Numbered from the stretch's first letter, positions 41,421-50,749 are shown. The stretch: DNA of 52,160 nucleotides from Bacteroidales bacterium (GCA_015061005.1 SUXJ01000014.1:1-52160), one strand, 5' to 3'. Notes: generated by a model from the sequence alone, not told the origin. Program-made: numbers and translations.

Positions 41421-42540
41421 ATGATCACTCAGGAACAGCTAAAAGAGACCTTTGAGCGCAAGCTTGCGCTGAGGAGGTATCTTTGACATCGACAGCAAAA
41501 AAATAGAAGTCGAAGAAGAAGAACTGCGCACACACGTGCCCGACTTTTGGGAACACCCGAAAGAGGCTCAGGCGCAAATGAAAAAAATCAAAGACCTTCA
41601 AGCTTGGATTAAAGGCTACGAAGACGTTGAAAAGGCTTGCGAAGAACTTCAACTCTCGCTCGATTTCTTCAAAGAAGAACTCGTCAGCGAAGCTGAAGTC
41701 GATGCTATTTATGCCGATACATTGACGAAAATTGAAGCCCTCGAACTGCGCAACATGCTCCGTCGCGAAGAAGACAAGATGGACGTCGTGCTGAAAATCA
41801 ACTCCGGAGCCGGAGGCACGGAAAGCCAAGACTGGGCGTCAATGCTGATGCGAATGTACCTGCGCTGGGCGGAAAAGAACGGCTATAAAACATCTATCGC
41901 CAACCTGCTCGAAGCCGAAGAAGCCGGAATTAAATCCGTCACCATTAATATTGAAGGCGACTTTGCCTATGGCTACCTCAAAAGCGAAAACGGAGTCCAC
42001 CGCCTTGTGCGCGTCAGCCCTTACAACGCTCAAGGCAAGCGCATGACATCGTTTGCATCTGTGTTTGTGACGCCTTTGGTCGACGACACCATCGAAGTGA
42101 AAGTCGAACCCGCCCTACTCTCTTGGGACACTTTCCGCTCAGGAGGTGCCGGAGGTCAGAACGTCAACAAGGTAGAATCCGGTGTGCGACTCCGATACCA
42201 ATACACCGACCCTTATACCGGCGAAAAAGAAGAAATCCTCATCGAAAACACCGAAACGCGCGACCAACCTAAAAACAAGGAAAACGCCATGCGACAGCTC
42301 CGCTCAATTCTCTACGACAAGGAGCTGCAACACCGTTTGGAAGAACAAGCCAAGGTGGAAGCCGGAAAAATGAAAATTGAATGGGGTTCTCAGATTCGCA
42401 GCTACGTATTCGACGACAGACGCGTCAAAGACCACCGCACAAACCATCAAACATCTGACGTTGGCGGTGTGATGGACGGCGACATCGATGACTTCATCAA
42501 GGCGTACCTAATGGAATTTGCAGGCTCTCAAGATGCGTAA
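41421..42540 (+). CDS. prfB: Peptide chain release factor 2 with programmed +1 frameshift
   Basis: Releases peptides at UAA and UGA. ATG 41421 opens a 21-codon frame (MITQEQLKETFERKLALRRYL) that ends at an in-frame TGA (41484-41486). Translation continues in the +1 frame from 41485 to the stop at 42540, about 372 residues in all. The catalytic GGQ is in SGGAGGQNVNKVESG. The frame downstream of the shift has no good start codon, which supports the frameshift. Release factor 2 sets its own level by this shift. Confidence 0.94.
41472..41487 (+). other. prfB +1 programmed frameshift site
   Basis: AGGAGG (41472-41477), TAT, then the slippery CTT followed by TGA C. The Shine-Dalgarno-like hexamer lies 3 nt before CTT as in E. 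coli, and TGA-C is a weak stop. All elements of the classical RF2 autoregulatory site are present. Confidence 0.95.
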
Positions 42541-42541
42541 A

Positions 42542-42573
42542 TTTGCATAACCGAAATAATTTCAATATCTTTG
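42542..42573 (+). promoter_or_regulatory. Promoter of the ppiD-like gene
   Basis: TTTG (42542-42545), a 20-bp spacer and TATCTTTG (42566-42573); leader of about 40 nt. Confidence 0.8.
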
Positions 42574-42619
42574 CGCTTCATTTAACAACACTCTCAGAAA
42601 ACATAGCATAACAGACATA

Positions 42620-44599
42620 ATGGCAACACTTGAAAAAATCCGCGCGCAGAAGAAGCTACTCGTTGGAGTAATCTTCACTGCACTTGTACTCTTTATTTTC
42701 ACCTGCATTGACGACCCGTTCAGCATCTTCCAAGACCGCACCACGGCAGTGAAAGTTGACGGCAAGAAAATCTCTATCGAAGACGTGACCCGACGCAGCA
42801 ACCTGCTTCAACAGCAAGAACAGATGATGAACCAGCAGCGTCGCGCTCAAGGTCTTCCTGAGCAGAACTCTTCCGCATCGGAAACAGAGTTCAACGCAGC
42901 AGCTCAGCTCATTGACGAGACCCTTCTCCAAAAGGAATATGAACGCTTGGGACTCGCCGTGACACATAACGAAGCGGTTGAATTCACTCGCAACCTCTCG
43001 CAAGTCGAAATCGCTCAAATCCAAGCCAACGGCTTCAGCGTCGCTGAAGAAGCCAACAACCAACTCATGAACTTCAAGTTTATGACCATGCTCCAAGGCG
43101 GACTCAACGCCAACAAGCTCGATAAACTCGCTTTCCACAACGAAGCAAGCACCACCTACGCCATCGACTACGTCGGCACCTCGGTATATTCAAATCCCGA
43201 ACCCGCAACCGATGAAGAAATCGAAAAATACTATGCCGGAAAACGCGCCGAGTTCAAACTCAACGAACCCAAGCGCTATGTTCGCTACGTATATCTCGAC
43301 ATCGAACCCAGCCAAATGGACTTCGCCAACGCTCAGCAAAAAGTAACCGCTGACGTTGACACCCTCCAAGCAAACCCCGCAAAATTTGACGAAATCGCCT
43401 ATAACGGCACCTACGAAGTGCGCCGCAACGCTGTTACTGCCGACCAACTCGCCGCCGACAAGACTCCCGGCGTCAGCTCTTTCGCTAAGGAAGCCAAGCC
43501 CAACGACGTAAAAATCCTCAGCAGCCGTGCCGGTGGTGAAAACCCCGAAATCGTATTTGCAAAATTCAATTCGATGGAGAACAAAGTGGTTACCGCCAAG
43601 GTTAACCAAGTAATCCTCGACGGCACCGTCGAAGCTGACGCAATTGTCGCTCAACTCAATGAAGGCGCAAACCCCGAAGGACTTGCCGGTGTTGCTCAAG
43701 TTTCACCCATCGACCTCGAACTCGAAGGCGACCTCAAAATCCTGATGGACTCCGTCCTGACCCTTGGCGCCGGCAAATACCTCGCGGCAAACACCCAAGT
43801 ATTGGTTGGACTCCTGAACCTCAACGAACCTGAAGACGTTTATGACTACACAGTGGTGAAATACTCCGTTTTGCCCTCGTCTGCAACAATTGAAAACCTC
43901 ACCAACCGCATCAACGAATTCCTCATTGCCGCTTCCGATGCAGAATCTTTCAACGAAGAAAATGCCATCAAGAACGGACTGACAATGAACTATGCCCTCG
44001 TTGGTCAATCAGACTTTGCCCTCAATCAGAACCTCACCGATGCTTCTGACCTCGTTTCGTGGATCATGAACACTGAAGTGGGCAAAGTATCCAAACTGAA
44101 AACAACCGCTTCCGGCAACCGAATGATTGCCGCTGCCGTGGTAAGCGAATTCAAAGACTACATCCCCGTTAACTTCCCCGACATGCGCATGCGTCTCGCA
44201 TCGGAAACTCTTGCCGACCGCAACGCTAAAGCAATCATCGACACCGTTGCCGGAAAGGGAACCACCCTCGCCGACTACGCCGCAGTCATGAACACTGAAA
44301 ACATCCAGAAAACGTCGCGCATCAACCTCTCATCGCCCGCTCACTATCAGCTTGGCGAACTCCGCGGTCGCAAAGTTGGCGACGTTGTCGGTCCTCTCCG
44401 TTGGGGCAGCCAAGTAATCGTTGCCAACATCGTTGAAGCCAACGCAAGCGAAATCCCCTACGACGAAGCGGAATCCGAACGTCAATTCACCTCCACTGTG
44501 CTCCGCCCCATCTACAACGGCGGCCTGCGCGGACTCCTCATCAGCGACGGCAAAGTGGAATATGACATCCACCGCTTCCACCGCTCCGGTGAAGAATAA
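42620..44599 (+). CDS. PpiD-like periplasmic folding factor (SurA N-terminal type)
   Basis: 659 residues, anchored in the inner membrane by one N-terminal segment (KKLLVGVIFTALVLFIFTCI) after a short cytoplasmic stretch (MATLEKIRAQ). A SurA_N-like chaperone region follows (residues about 40-200), then parvulin-like domains that look degenerate: the rotamase histidine-containing pattern is weak, so chaperone activity may dominate. The gene has its own promoter (42542-42573) and no partner gene. Confidence 0.88.
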   Translation: MATLEKIRAQKKLLVGVIFTALVLFIFTCIDDPFSIFQDRTTAVKVDGKKISIEDVTRRSNLLQQQEQMMNQQRRAQGLPEQNSSASETEFNAAAQLIDETLLQKEYERLGLAVTHNEAVEFTRNLSQVEIAQIQANGFSVAEEANNQLMNFKFMTMLQGGLNANKLDKLAFHNEASTTYAIDYVGTSVYSNPEPATDEEIEKYYAGKRAEFKLNEPKRYVRYVYLDIEPSQMDFANAQQKVTADVDTLQANPAKFDEIAYNGTYEVRRNAVTADQLAADKTPGVSSFAKEAKPNDVKILSSRAGGENPEIVFAKFNSMENKVVTAKVNQVILDGTVEADAIVAQLNEGANPEGLAGVAQVSPIDLELEGDLKILMDSVLTLGAGKYLAANTQVLVGLLNLNEPEDVYDYTVVKYSVLPSSATIENLTNRINEFLIAASDAESFNEENAIKNGLTMNYALVGQSDFALNQNLTDASDLVSWIMNTEVGKVSKLKTTASGNRMIAAAVVSEFKDYIPVNFPDMRMRLASETLADRNAKAIIDTVAGKGTTLADYAAVMNTENIQKTSRINLSSPAHYQLGELRGRKVGDVVGPLRWGSQVIVANIVEANASEIPYDEAESERQFTSTVLRPIYNGGLRGLLISDGKVEYDIHRFHRSGEE

Positions 44600-44652
44600 T
44601 TTGACTCAAAAATTACAAAGAAGTTATATTTCCCCAAACATCCCTCAGGGGC

Positions 44653-44687
44653 GCGTCGACGTGATGTCGCTGCGTCCCACTTTTTTT
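44653..44687 (+). terminator. Possible terminator of the ppiD-like gene
   Basis: Hairpin around 44653-44673 (CGAC with GTCG plus flanking pairs, one mismatch) and seven T at 44681-44687, separated by a few bases. Confidence 0.4.
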
Positions 44688-44752
44688 AGAACAATTCCAC
44701 CGCTCCGGAGGTTATAACCATGAACTAACAATCATCAATACTCCCCTTCCAA

Positions 44753-45025
44753 ATGACTATCGTCAACATCATAGGCTACCTCGCCTCAATATGCATGATT
44801 TGCGGATACCTCCCGCAAGCCATCACAACTATACGCACCCGCGACACCGACGGAATTGCCCTCCCGACATTCCTCGCAATGGGTGCCGGCTCAATATTCT
44901 TTGCCCTGCAAGGATTCCTGATTGACAACATGCCGCTCATCATCACCAACGTGATTACCGCAGTGTGCTCTGCCATTATTTTCGGAATCAAGATTCACAA
45001 CGATAGGCGCAAAAAGAAACGCTAA
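44753..45025 (+). CDS. SemiSWEET family transporter
   Basis: 90 residues with three membrane segments. The PQ-loop motif GYLPQAITTIRTRDTDGI is complete, followed by AMGAGSIFFALQGFLID and a third segment. SemiSWEETs dimerise to form a facilitator for small sugars; the substrate here is unknown. No promoter box of the usual kind in the 60 bp upstream. Confidence 0.92.
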   Translation: MTIVNIIGYLASICMICGYLPQAITTIRTRDTDGIALPTFLAMGAGSIFFALQGFLIDNMPLIITNVITAVCSAIIFGIKIHNDRRKKKR

Positions 45026-45035
45026 ACTGCCAAAC

Positions 45036-45079
45036 TGTCAGTTTTCGTGTCAGTCAACATTTTTGGCACGCTATTTGTT
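45036..45079 (+). promoter_or_regulatory. Sigma-54-like promoter upstream of dnaK
   Basis: TTGGCACG (45063-45070), CTAT and TTGTT (45075-45079) give the GG-N10-G(C) geometry of sigma-54 promoters; the -12 element reads GT instead of GC. Two TGTCAG hexamers 12 bp apart (45036-45041, 45048-45053) lie just upstream. No TAnnTTTG box is found between here and dnaK. Confidence 0.5.
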
Positions 45080-45139
45080 ACTTCCGAGAGCGAACATTAA
45101 TTTGAACTATTAAAAAACAACTAAAACATAACGAAAATT

Positions 45140-47044
45140 ATGGGAAAAATCATTGGTATCGACCTCGGAACAACCAATTCATGTGTTTCTGTACTCGAAG
45201 GTAAAGACCCCGTTGTTATTCCTAACAGCGAAGGTCGCAACACAACCCCCTCTGTTGTCGCTTTCACCGACGGCGGCGAACGCAAAGTCGGAGAACCCGC
45301 AAAACGCCAGGCCATCACCAACCCTAAGCGCACCGTCTACTCTATCAAGCGCTTTATGGGCGAAACCTGCCAAGACGTGGCTGCCGAAATGAAGCGCATG
45401 CCCTACCCGGTAGTGTGTGGCGCTAACAACACCCCTCGCGTTGACATCGACGGCAAAGAATACTCTCCCCAAGAAATCTCCGCAATGATTCTTCAGAAAA
45501 TGAAGAAAACAGCTGAAGACTACCTCGGACAAACCGTAACTGAAGCCGTAATCACCGTGCCCGCTTACTTTAACGACGCTCAGCGTCAGGCAACAAAAGA
45601 AGCAGGCGAAATCGCAGGTCTCACCGTGCGCCGCATCGTAAACGAACCCACCGCCGCGGCTCTCGCCTATGGTCTCGACAAAGACGGCAGCGACCAAAAA
45701 ATCGCAGTATTCGACCTCGGTGGCGGCACATTCGATATCTCAATTCTCGAACTCGGCGACGGAGTATTTGAAGTGAAGTCCACCAACGGTGACACTCACC
45801 TCGGCGGCGACGACTTCGACCAAGTAATTATCGACTGGCTCGCCGAAGAATTCCTCCGCGAAGAAGGTCTCGACCTCCGCTTGGACGCTATGGCTCTCCA
45901 ACGCCTCAAAGAGGCTGCCGAAAAAGCCAAAATCGAACTCTCAAGCTCCACTTCTACCGAAATCAACCTCCCCTACATCATGCCCGTTAACGGCATGCCC
46001 AAACACTTGGTAAAAACTCTCACTCGCGCCAAGTTCGAGCAACTTGCCGATCGCTTGATTCAAGCCACCGTGGAACCCTGCCGCAAGGCTCTTGCCGACG
46101 CCGGCTTGACTGCATCGGAAATCAGCGAAGTAATCCTCGTGGGCGGTTCAACTCGTATCCCCGCAATCCAAGCCAAGGTTAAAGAAATCTTCGGCAAAGA
46201 ACCCTCTAAGGGCGTAAATCCCGACGAAGTTGTCGCTGTTGGCGCAGCTATCCAAGGTGGCGTACTCTCCGGCGATGTCAAAGACGTGCTCCTGCTCGAC
46301 GTTGTGCCCCTGAGCGTTGGCATCGAAACCCTCGGCGGTGTGATGACCAAACTCATCGACGCTAACACCACTGTGCCCACCCGTAAGAGCCAAGTATTCT
46401 CCACCGCGGCCGACAATCAGCCCTCCGTTGAAATCGTAGTGCTCCAAGGCGAACGCCCCATGGCAAAAGACGATAAAACCCTCGGCAGATTCCACCTCGA
46501 CGGCATCGCGCCCGCCCCTCGTGGCATTCCGCAAATCGAAGTAACCTTCGAAGTCGATGCTAACGGCATCTTGAACGTGTCAGCGAAAGACAAAGCAACC
46601 GGAAAAGAACAAAGCATTCGCATTGAAGCATCTTCAGGTCTAACCGACGCTGAAATTCAGCGAATGAAGGACGAAGCCGCTGCAAACGCTGCCGCCGATG
46701 CTAAAGAAAAAGAACGCGTTGACACAATCAACAAGGCCGACTCAATAATCTTCCAGACCGAAAAGCAACTCAGCGAACTCGGCGACAAGATTCCCGCCGA
46801 CAAAAAGTCCGCTATCGAAGCCGCACTCGGCAAACTCAAAGATGCTCACAAGGCTCAAGACATTGCCGCTATCGAAGCTGCCATTAAGGAAATTGAAACT
46901 ACATTCGGAGCCGCTCAGCAAGACATTCTCAATGCTCAAGCCCAAGCGCAGCAGCAAGCCGCAGGCGCTCAACCCGGTGCTCAACCCGGCGACAATTCCG
47001 CAAACGAAGGTCCCACCGACGTTGATTTCGAAGAAGTGAAATAA
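45140..47044 (+). CDS. dnaK: Chaperone protein DnaK
   Basis: 634 residues, Hsp70. The ATPase domain begins [18 protein letters not shown], with [35 protein letters not shown] and [14 protein letters not shown]. The substrate-binding domain follows the [19 protein letters not shown] linker. The C-terminus has the [12 protein letters not shown] tail recognised by co-chaperones. dnaJ and grpE are not adjacent. The upstream region carries a sigma-54-like element rather than the common -7 box; a strong terminator follows. Confidence 0.98.
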   Translation: MGKIIGIDLGTTNSCVSVLEGKDPVVIPNSEGRNTTPSVVAFTDGGERKVGEPAKRQAITNPKRTVYSIKRFMGETCQDVAAEMKRMPYPVVCGANNTPRVDIDGKEYSPQEISAMILQKMKKTAEDYLGQTVTEAVITVPAYFNDAQRQATKEAGEIAGLTVRRIVNEPTAAALAYGLDKDGSDQKIAVFDLGGGTFDISILELGDGVFEVKSTNGDTHLGGDDFDQVIIDWLAEEFLREEGLDLRLDAMALQRLKEAAEKAKIELSSSTSTEINLPYIMPVNGMPKHLVKTLTRAKFEQLADRLIQATVEPCRKALADAGLTASEISEVILVGGSTRIPAIQAKVKEIFGKEPSKGVNPDEVVAVGAAIQGGVLSGDVKDVLLLDVVPLSVGIETLGGVMTKLIDANTTVPTRKSQVFSTAADNQPSVEIVVLQGERPMAKDDKTLGRFHLDGIAPAPRGIPQIEVTFEVDANGILNVSAKDKATGKEQSIRIEASSGLTDAEIQRMKDEAAANAAADAKEKERVDTINKADSIIFQTEKQLSELGDKIPADKKSAIEAALGKLKDAHKAQDIAAIEAAIKEIETTFGAAQQDILNAQAQAQQQAAGAQPGAQPGDNSANEGPTDVDFEEVK

Positions 47045-47069
47045 CCCCGTTAATAACATAGCTGTAATC

Positions 47070-47115
47070 AAGAAGGTGTGAAAATGCTATCATTATTCGC
47101 ACCTTCTTCTTTTTT
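47070..47115 (+). terminator. Rho-independent terminator after dnaK
   Basis: Perfect 9-bp stem AAGAAGGTG (47070-47078) with CACCTTCTT (47100-47108), then CTTTTTT. Confidence 0.9.
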
Positions 47116-47148
47116 AGCAAAATTTTAATTTAATATCTAAGCCATCGC

Positions 47149-47179
47149 TTGACGCACATTCATTATTTTAGTAACTTTG
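47149..47179 (+). promoter_or_regulatory. Promoter of the prohibitin-tail-like gene and calcium ATPase
   Basis: TTG (47149-47151), a 20-bp spacer and TAACTTTG (47172-47179), giving a leader of about 20 nt. Confidence 0.8.
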
Positions 47180-47205
47180 GAGTCTAATTCTAACCCTAAT
47201 TCATT

Positions 47206-47637
47206 ATGAGCAACTACAATCAAACCAATTTCAATCTCTCTTCAAAACACATCAAAGGTATAATCTGGTCTATCGTAGCAGTTGTGTTCCTAATCGTATC
47301 TATGGCATTTATCCGCCCTTGGTACAACGTTTGGAAACAAGAAATGGAAGGTAAAGCCGAATTTGCCAAAGCCGAACAAAACCGAAAAATCAAGATTGAA
47401 GAAGCGCGTGCTAACCTTGAAGCGGAAAAACTCAACGCTCAAGCCGAAATCGAACGAGCCAAAGGTGCTGCCGAAGCTATCCGCATCGAAAACGGCTCTA
47501 TTACCCCAACATATATTCAATATCTTTGGGTTCGTCAGCAAGGCGATCTGGACAATAAAACCCTTATCTACATCCCCACCGAAACCAACCTCCCCATTCT
47601 CGAGTCCACTCGATTGCTGACAGATACTGACAAATAA
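47206..47637 (+). CDS. Membrane protein resembling the C-terminal part of SPFH/prohibitin proteins
   Basis: 143 residues. One N-terminal membrane segment (GIIWSIVAVVFLIVSMAFI), then a charged Ala/Glu/Lys-rich coiled coil (residues about 50-95), then AAEAIRIENGSITPTYIQYLWVRQQGD and a short IYIPTETNLPILE end. The coiled coil and the AEAIRI...YLWV segment resemble the region that follows the PHB/band-7 domain in prohibitins, but the PHB domain itself is missing. It is 12 bp upstream of the calcium ATPase gene, so it may modulate that pump or its turnover. The family call is from resemblance only. Confidence 0.65.
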   Translation: MSNYNQTNFNLSSKHIKGIIWSIVAVVFLIVSMAFIRPWYNVWKQEMEGKAEFAKAEQNRKIKIEEARANLEAEKLNAQAEIERAKGAAEAIRIENGSITPTYIQYLWVRQQGDLDNKTLIYIPTETNLPILESTRLLTDTDK

Positions 47638-47649
47638 ACGCAATCGAAC

Positions 47650-50493
47650 ATGAATCTTCGCAACGGGTTAACCGATGCCGACGTACTGCAAAGTCGCGAG
47701 CGGCATGGTGCTAACGTTTTGACCCCTCCGGAACGAAAGCCTTGGTGGAAAGAGTTCCTGTCCAAATTCACCGACCCCCTGATTATAATCCTACTCGTTG
47801 CCGGCGTTCTCTCCATTGGCATATCGCTTTATGAATCAATCGGACTGGGTCATGGATGGAAAACGTTTGTCGAACCCATCGGAATTTTTGTGGCCATTGC
47901 ATTAGCCACCTCTCTTTCTTTCATCTTTGAACAAAAAGCAAATAAAGCTTTTCGAATACTCAATCAAGTTAACGATGATGAGCCGGTCAACGTTATCCGC
48001 AACGGCACCGTAACCACAATTGCACGAAAAGATGTCGTCGTTGGCGACATTGTTTTGCTTAACACAGGCGATGACGTCCCGGCCGACGGAGAGCTCCTCG
48101 AGGCCGTAACCTTGAGCGTTGATGAATCCTCTCTTACGGGCGAACCCTTATGCTCAAAAACCGTTAACCCCGAACAATTTGACCCCGAAGCAACCTATCC
48201 CGGCAACCACGTTATGCGTGGCACAAAAGTAATGGAGGGACATGGCATAATGCGCGTTTTCAAGGTTGGCGATGAAACTGAAATGGGAAAAGTATTCGTT
48301 GAATCCCAAATAGACAACTCCGTAAAAACGCCTCTCAATGAACAACTTGAAGGACTCGCCGCTTGGATAACCAACGTAAGCTATATTATTGCCGGAGTGA
48401 TTATTCTAAGTCAGCTCGTAATATTCCTTGGGTTGACCAATTGGCAGTCATATTGGACGGTACCGCTCGTTGCAATTTTCATGTTGCTTTTGACCAAAAA
48501 GTTCAAAGTATGGTCCAAAACGGCATGTATCGTTACTATCATATCATTCTTTTTGCTCTTTATCGCTGCAGTGGCAGGAGCATTCTCAATGATACACCCG
48601 GAGGCCGACGCCAACGCTTGGTCTGAACTCTTGGCCCACACCCTACAAACCCTTATGGTGGCTGTCACCCTTTTGGTCGTAACAGTGCCTGAAGGATTAC
48701 CGATGGCGGTGACCCTGTCTCTATCCTACTCGATGAGCCGAATGCTCAAAACCAACAATCTGGTGCGCAAGATGCATGCGTGTGAAACAATGGGAGCGAC
48801 CACCGTGATTTGCACTGACAAAACCGGCACTCTCACTCAAAATCAAATGCGCGTGTATCAAACCAACTTTACACCCGATGCGCCCGTCGATTTGATTTAT
48901 GAAGGCATCGCGGCGAATTCCACCGCCCAACTCGACCTATCCGCAGAAAAACCCACGGTACTCGGAAACCCCACTGAAGGGGCACTCCTGCTGTGGCTCA
49001 ACAGTGTAGGCATTGATTACCGCACCCTTAAGGAAAAAACCGTGCGCATCAGCGAACTTCCGTTCTCCACGGAACGAAAATATATGGCCACGGTGGTCAA
49101 ATCCGCCTCTGGCAAGAAGATTCTCTACGTGAAAGGTGCTCCCGAAATCGTATTCGCCATGTGTCGGAACACTTCAGGTATCTCTCGCAAAGAAATTGAC
49201 GCTCAACTGCTTGAATATCAAAATCAAGCAATGCGCACTCTCGCATTTGCCTATCAAATTCTTGAAGACGGCGACCCCTCGATCGACAATGGTAAAGTCA
49301 TTGCCGAAAATCTAACATTCATTGGATTTGTCGCTATATCCGACCCGGTACGTAGCGATGTCCCCGCAGCAGTTAAAGAGGTGATAAACGCCGGCGTAAA
49401 CATCAAGATTGTAACCGGCGACACCCCCGGAACCGCCAAAGAAATAGGACGACAAATAGGTCTATGGAACGATGCCATCGACTCTGACCGTAACATCATC
49501 ACCGGAACGGAATTTGCCGCTCTATCATACTCTGAATTAAGCAAGCGAGTGACAGACCTCAAAATCATTGCGCGCGCCCGACCGTTAGACAAAAAGCGAT
49601 TGGTGGGAACCCTCCAAGAACTTGGAGAAGTCGTGGCCGTAACCGGCGACGGAACCAACGACGCACCCGCCCTGAAAGCAGCCCACGTTGGACTATCCAT
49701 GGGTGACGGAACCTCCGTCGCAAAAGAAGCCTCCGACATCACAATTATCGACAACTCTTTCGCATCCATAGGTCGCGCCGTCATGTGGGGACGCTCGCTC
49801 TACAAAAACATTCAACGCTTCCTCCTGTTCCAGCTCACCGTAAACGTAGCCGCATGCTTCCTCGTGCTTTTCGGCTCTTTTATGGGAACTGAATCACCCC
49901 TCACCGTCACGCAAATGCTATGGGTAAACCTGATCATGGACACCTTCGGAGCTATGGCATTGGCATCTCTCCCCCCATCGCCCAAAGTGATGAATGAAAA
50001 GCCGAGAAACCGCATGGCGTCTATTCTCACCAAACCCATGCTCACAGAACTCCTCGCAGTAGGCACCATTTTCTTCTCGCTAACCATCGGATTTTATTGG
50101 CTCTTCAACCATGCCGACATCACATCCATCCCTCAAATGCTCAAGGCGACAATAGGAGAAAAATCACCAATGACAGCCTACGAATCCACCCTCCTTTTTA
50201 GCATCTTCGTGTGGACTCACTTCTGGTACATGTTCAACTCTCGCTGCTTCGAAACCGGCAACAGCGTGTTCACCGTAAAAATGAGCCGCGAATTTTGGAC
50301 CATAGTTGGAATTATCATTGTCGGACAACTGTTCATAACCGAAATTGCCTACGAATTTTTCAACGTCGAGCCAATGCTCCACACCCTCGATTGGCAATTC
50401 AACCCATCAGGAACACTCGACCTGATAATAATCATCGCTGCATCCTCGCTCGTAACTTGGACGCGCGAAGCCTACCGACTCATCCGAAAATAA
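47650..50493 (+). CDS. Calcium-translocating P-type ATPase, PMCA type
   Basis: 947 residues. N-terminal cation-ATPase domain, paired membrane helices from about residue 45, the actuator loop with SVDESSLTGEPL, the membrane motif VTVPEGLPMAVTLSLSY (Ca site helix), the phosphorylation site D390 in CTDKTGTLTQNQM, a nucleotide domain with KGAPEIVF, and the hinge VTGDGTNDAPALKAAHVG. The C-terminal six helices are complete. It exports Ca2+ from the cytoplasm. Co-transcribed with the prohibitin-tail-like gene 12 bp upstream. It ends about 55 bp before the RNA locus. Confidence 0.95.
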   Translation: MNLRNGLTDADVLQSRERHGANVLTPPERKPWWKEFLSKFTDPLIIILLVAGVLSIGISLYESIGLGHGWKTFVEPIGIFVAIALATSLSFIFEQKANKAFRILNQVNDDEPVNVIRNGTVTTIARKDVVVGDIVLLNTGDDVPADGELLEAVTLSVDESSLTGEPLCSKTVNPEQFDPEATYPGNHVMRGTKVMEGHGIMRVFKVGDETEMGKVFVESQIDNSVKTPLNEQLEGLAAWITNVSYIIAGVIILSQLVIFLGLTNWQSYWTVPLVAIFMLLLTKKFKVWSKTACIVTIISFFLLFIAAVAGAFSMIHPEADANAWSELLAHTLQTLMVAVTLLVVTVPEGLPMAVTLSLSYSMSRMLKTNNLVRKMHACETMGATTVICTDKTGTLTQNQMRVYQTNFTPDAPVDLIYEGIAANSTAQLDLSAEKPTVLGNPTEGALLLWLNSVGIDYRTLKEKTVRISELPFSTERKYMATVVKSASGKKILYVKGAPEIVFAMCRNTSGISRKEIDAQLLEYQNQAMRTLAFAYQILEDGDPSIDNGKVIAENLTFIGFVAISDPVRSDVPAAVKEVINAGVNIKIVTGDTPGTAKEIGRQIGLWNDAIDSDRNIITGTEFAALSYSELSKRVTDLKIIARARPLDKKRLVGTLQELGEVVAVTGDGTNDAPALKAAHVGLSMGDGTSVAKEASDITIIDNSFASIGRAVMWGRSLYKNIQRFLLFQLTVNVAACFLVLFGSFMGTESPLTVTQMLWVNLIMDTFGAMALASLPPSPKVMNEKPRNRMASILTKPMLTELLAVGTIFFSLTIGFYWLFNHADITSIPQMLKATIGEKSPMTAYESTLLFSIFVWTHFWYMFNSRCFETGNSVFTVKMSREFWTIVGIIIVGQLFITEIAYEFFNVEPMLHTLDWQFNPSGTLDLIIIIAASSLVTWTREAYRLIRK

Positions 50494-50547
50494 AAAAATT
50501 TTACCCCTACCGACGAAAATCTACGCTTTCACCCTCTGTTCCCTTCT

Positions 50548-50555
50548 TAACTTTG
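50548..50555 (+). promoter_or_regulatory. -7 box of the structured RNA locus
   Basis: TAACTTTG, exact consensus; the -33 region (TTTC at 50527-50530) is weak. It is mirrored by CAAAGTTA at 50570-50577. Confidence 0.65.
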
Positions 50556-50569
50556 CAACATCAGAATGT

Positions 50570-50599
50570 CAAAGTTAGTACATTGAAATGCTGGAACAA
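50570..50599 (-). promoter_or_regulatory. Opposed promoter inside the RNA locus
   Basis: On the minus strand TTG (50599-50597), a 19-bp spacer and TAACTTTG (50577-50570): full consensus and ideal spacing. It would transcribe leftward, antisense to the end of the calcium ATPase gene. Together with the plus-strand -7 box it makes an 8-bp perfect inverted repeat. Confidence 0.55.
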
Positions 50600-50666
50600 G
50601 AGGGTGAATGATCCGTCCCGGTCATTCCAAACACGCCGCCGGGTAGGCCGCGGTCGGCAAAAACTC

Positions 50667-50723
50667 AAGGGGGACTCCGTCGCTGCAAGCCTGGGAAACT
50701 TGCACCGACCGAGTCCCCCTTTT
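50667..50723 (+). terminator. Strong terminator of the RNA locus
   Basis: 11-bp perfect outer stem (50667-50677 with 50711-50721) with internal pairing, ending in a short T run (TTTT at 50720-50723). Confidence 0.8.
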
Positions 50724-50749
50724 GTCATACATACCCCCTCTCCCCCTCA

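Larger units (their letters stand above)
50560..50723 (+). ncRNA. Candidate structured non-coding RNA
   Basis: The 417-bp gap 50494-50910 has no convincing protein gene. From the -7 box at 50548 a transcript of about 165 nt would contain three local hairpins. The first is GAATGA...TCATTC near 50607-50630, closed inside by CCG/CGG. The second is GCCG...CGGC near 50635-50657. The third is a long terminal stem AAGGGGGACTC (50667-50677) with GAGTCCCCCTT (50711-50721), whose interior folds further (GTCG/CGAC and GCAAG/CTTGC), followed by TTT. The last stem works as a terminator. No known RNA family is recognised. A seven-codon open frame (MLEQEGE) lies within, so a leader-peptide attenuator is an alternative. 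Confidence 0.5.
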
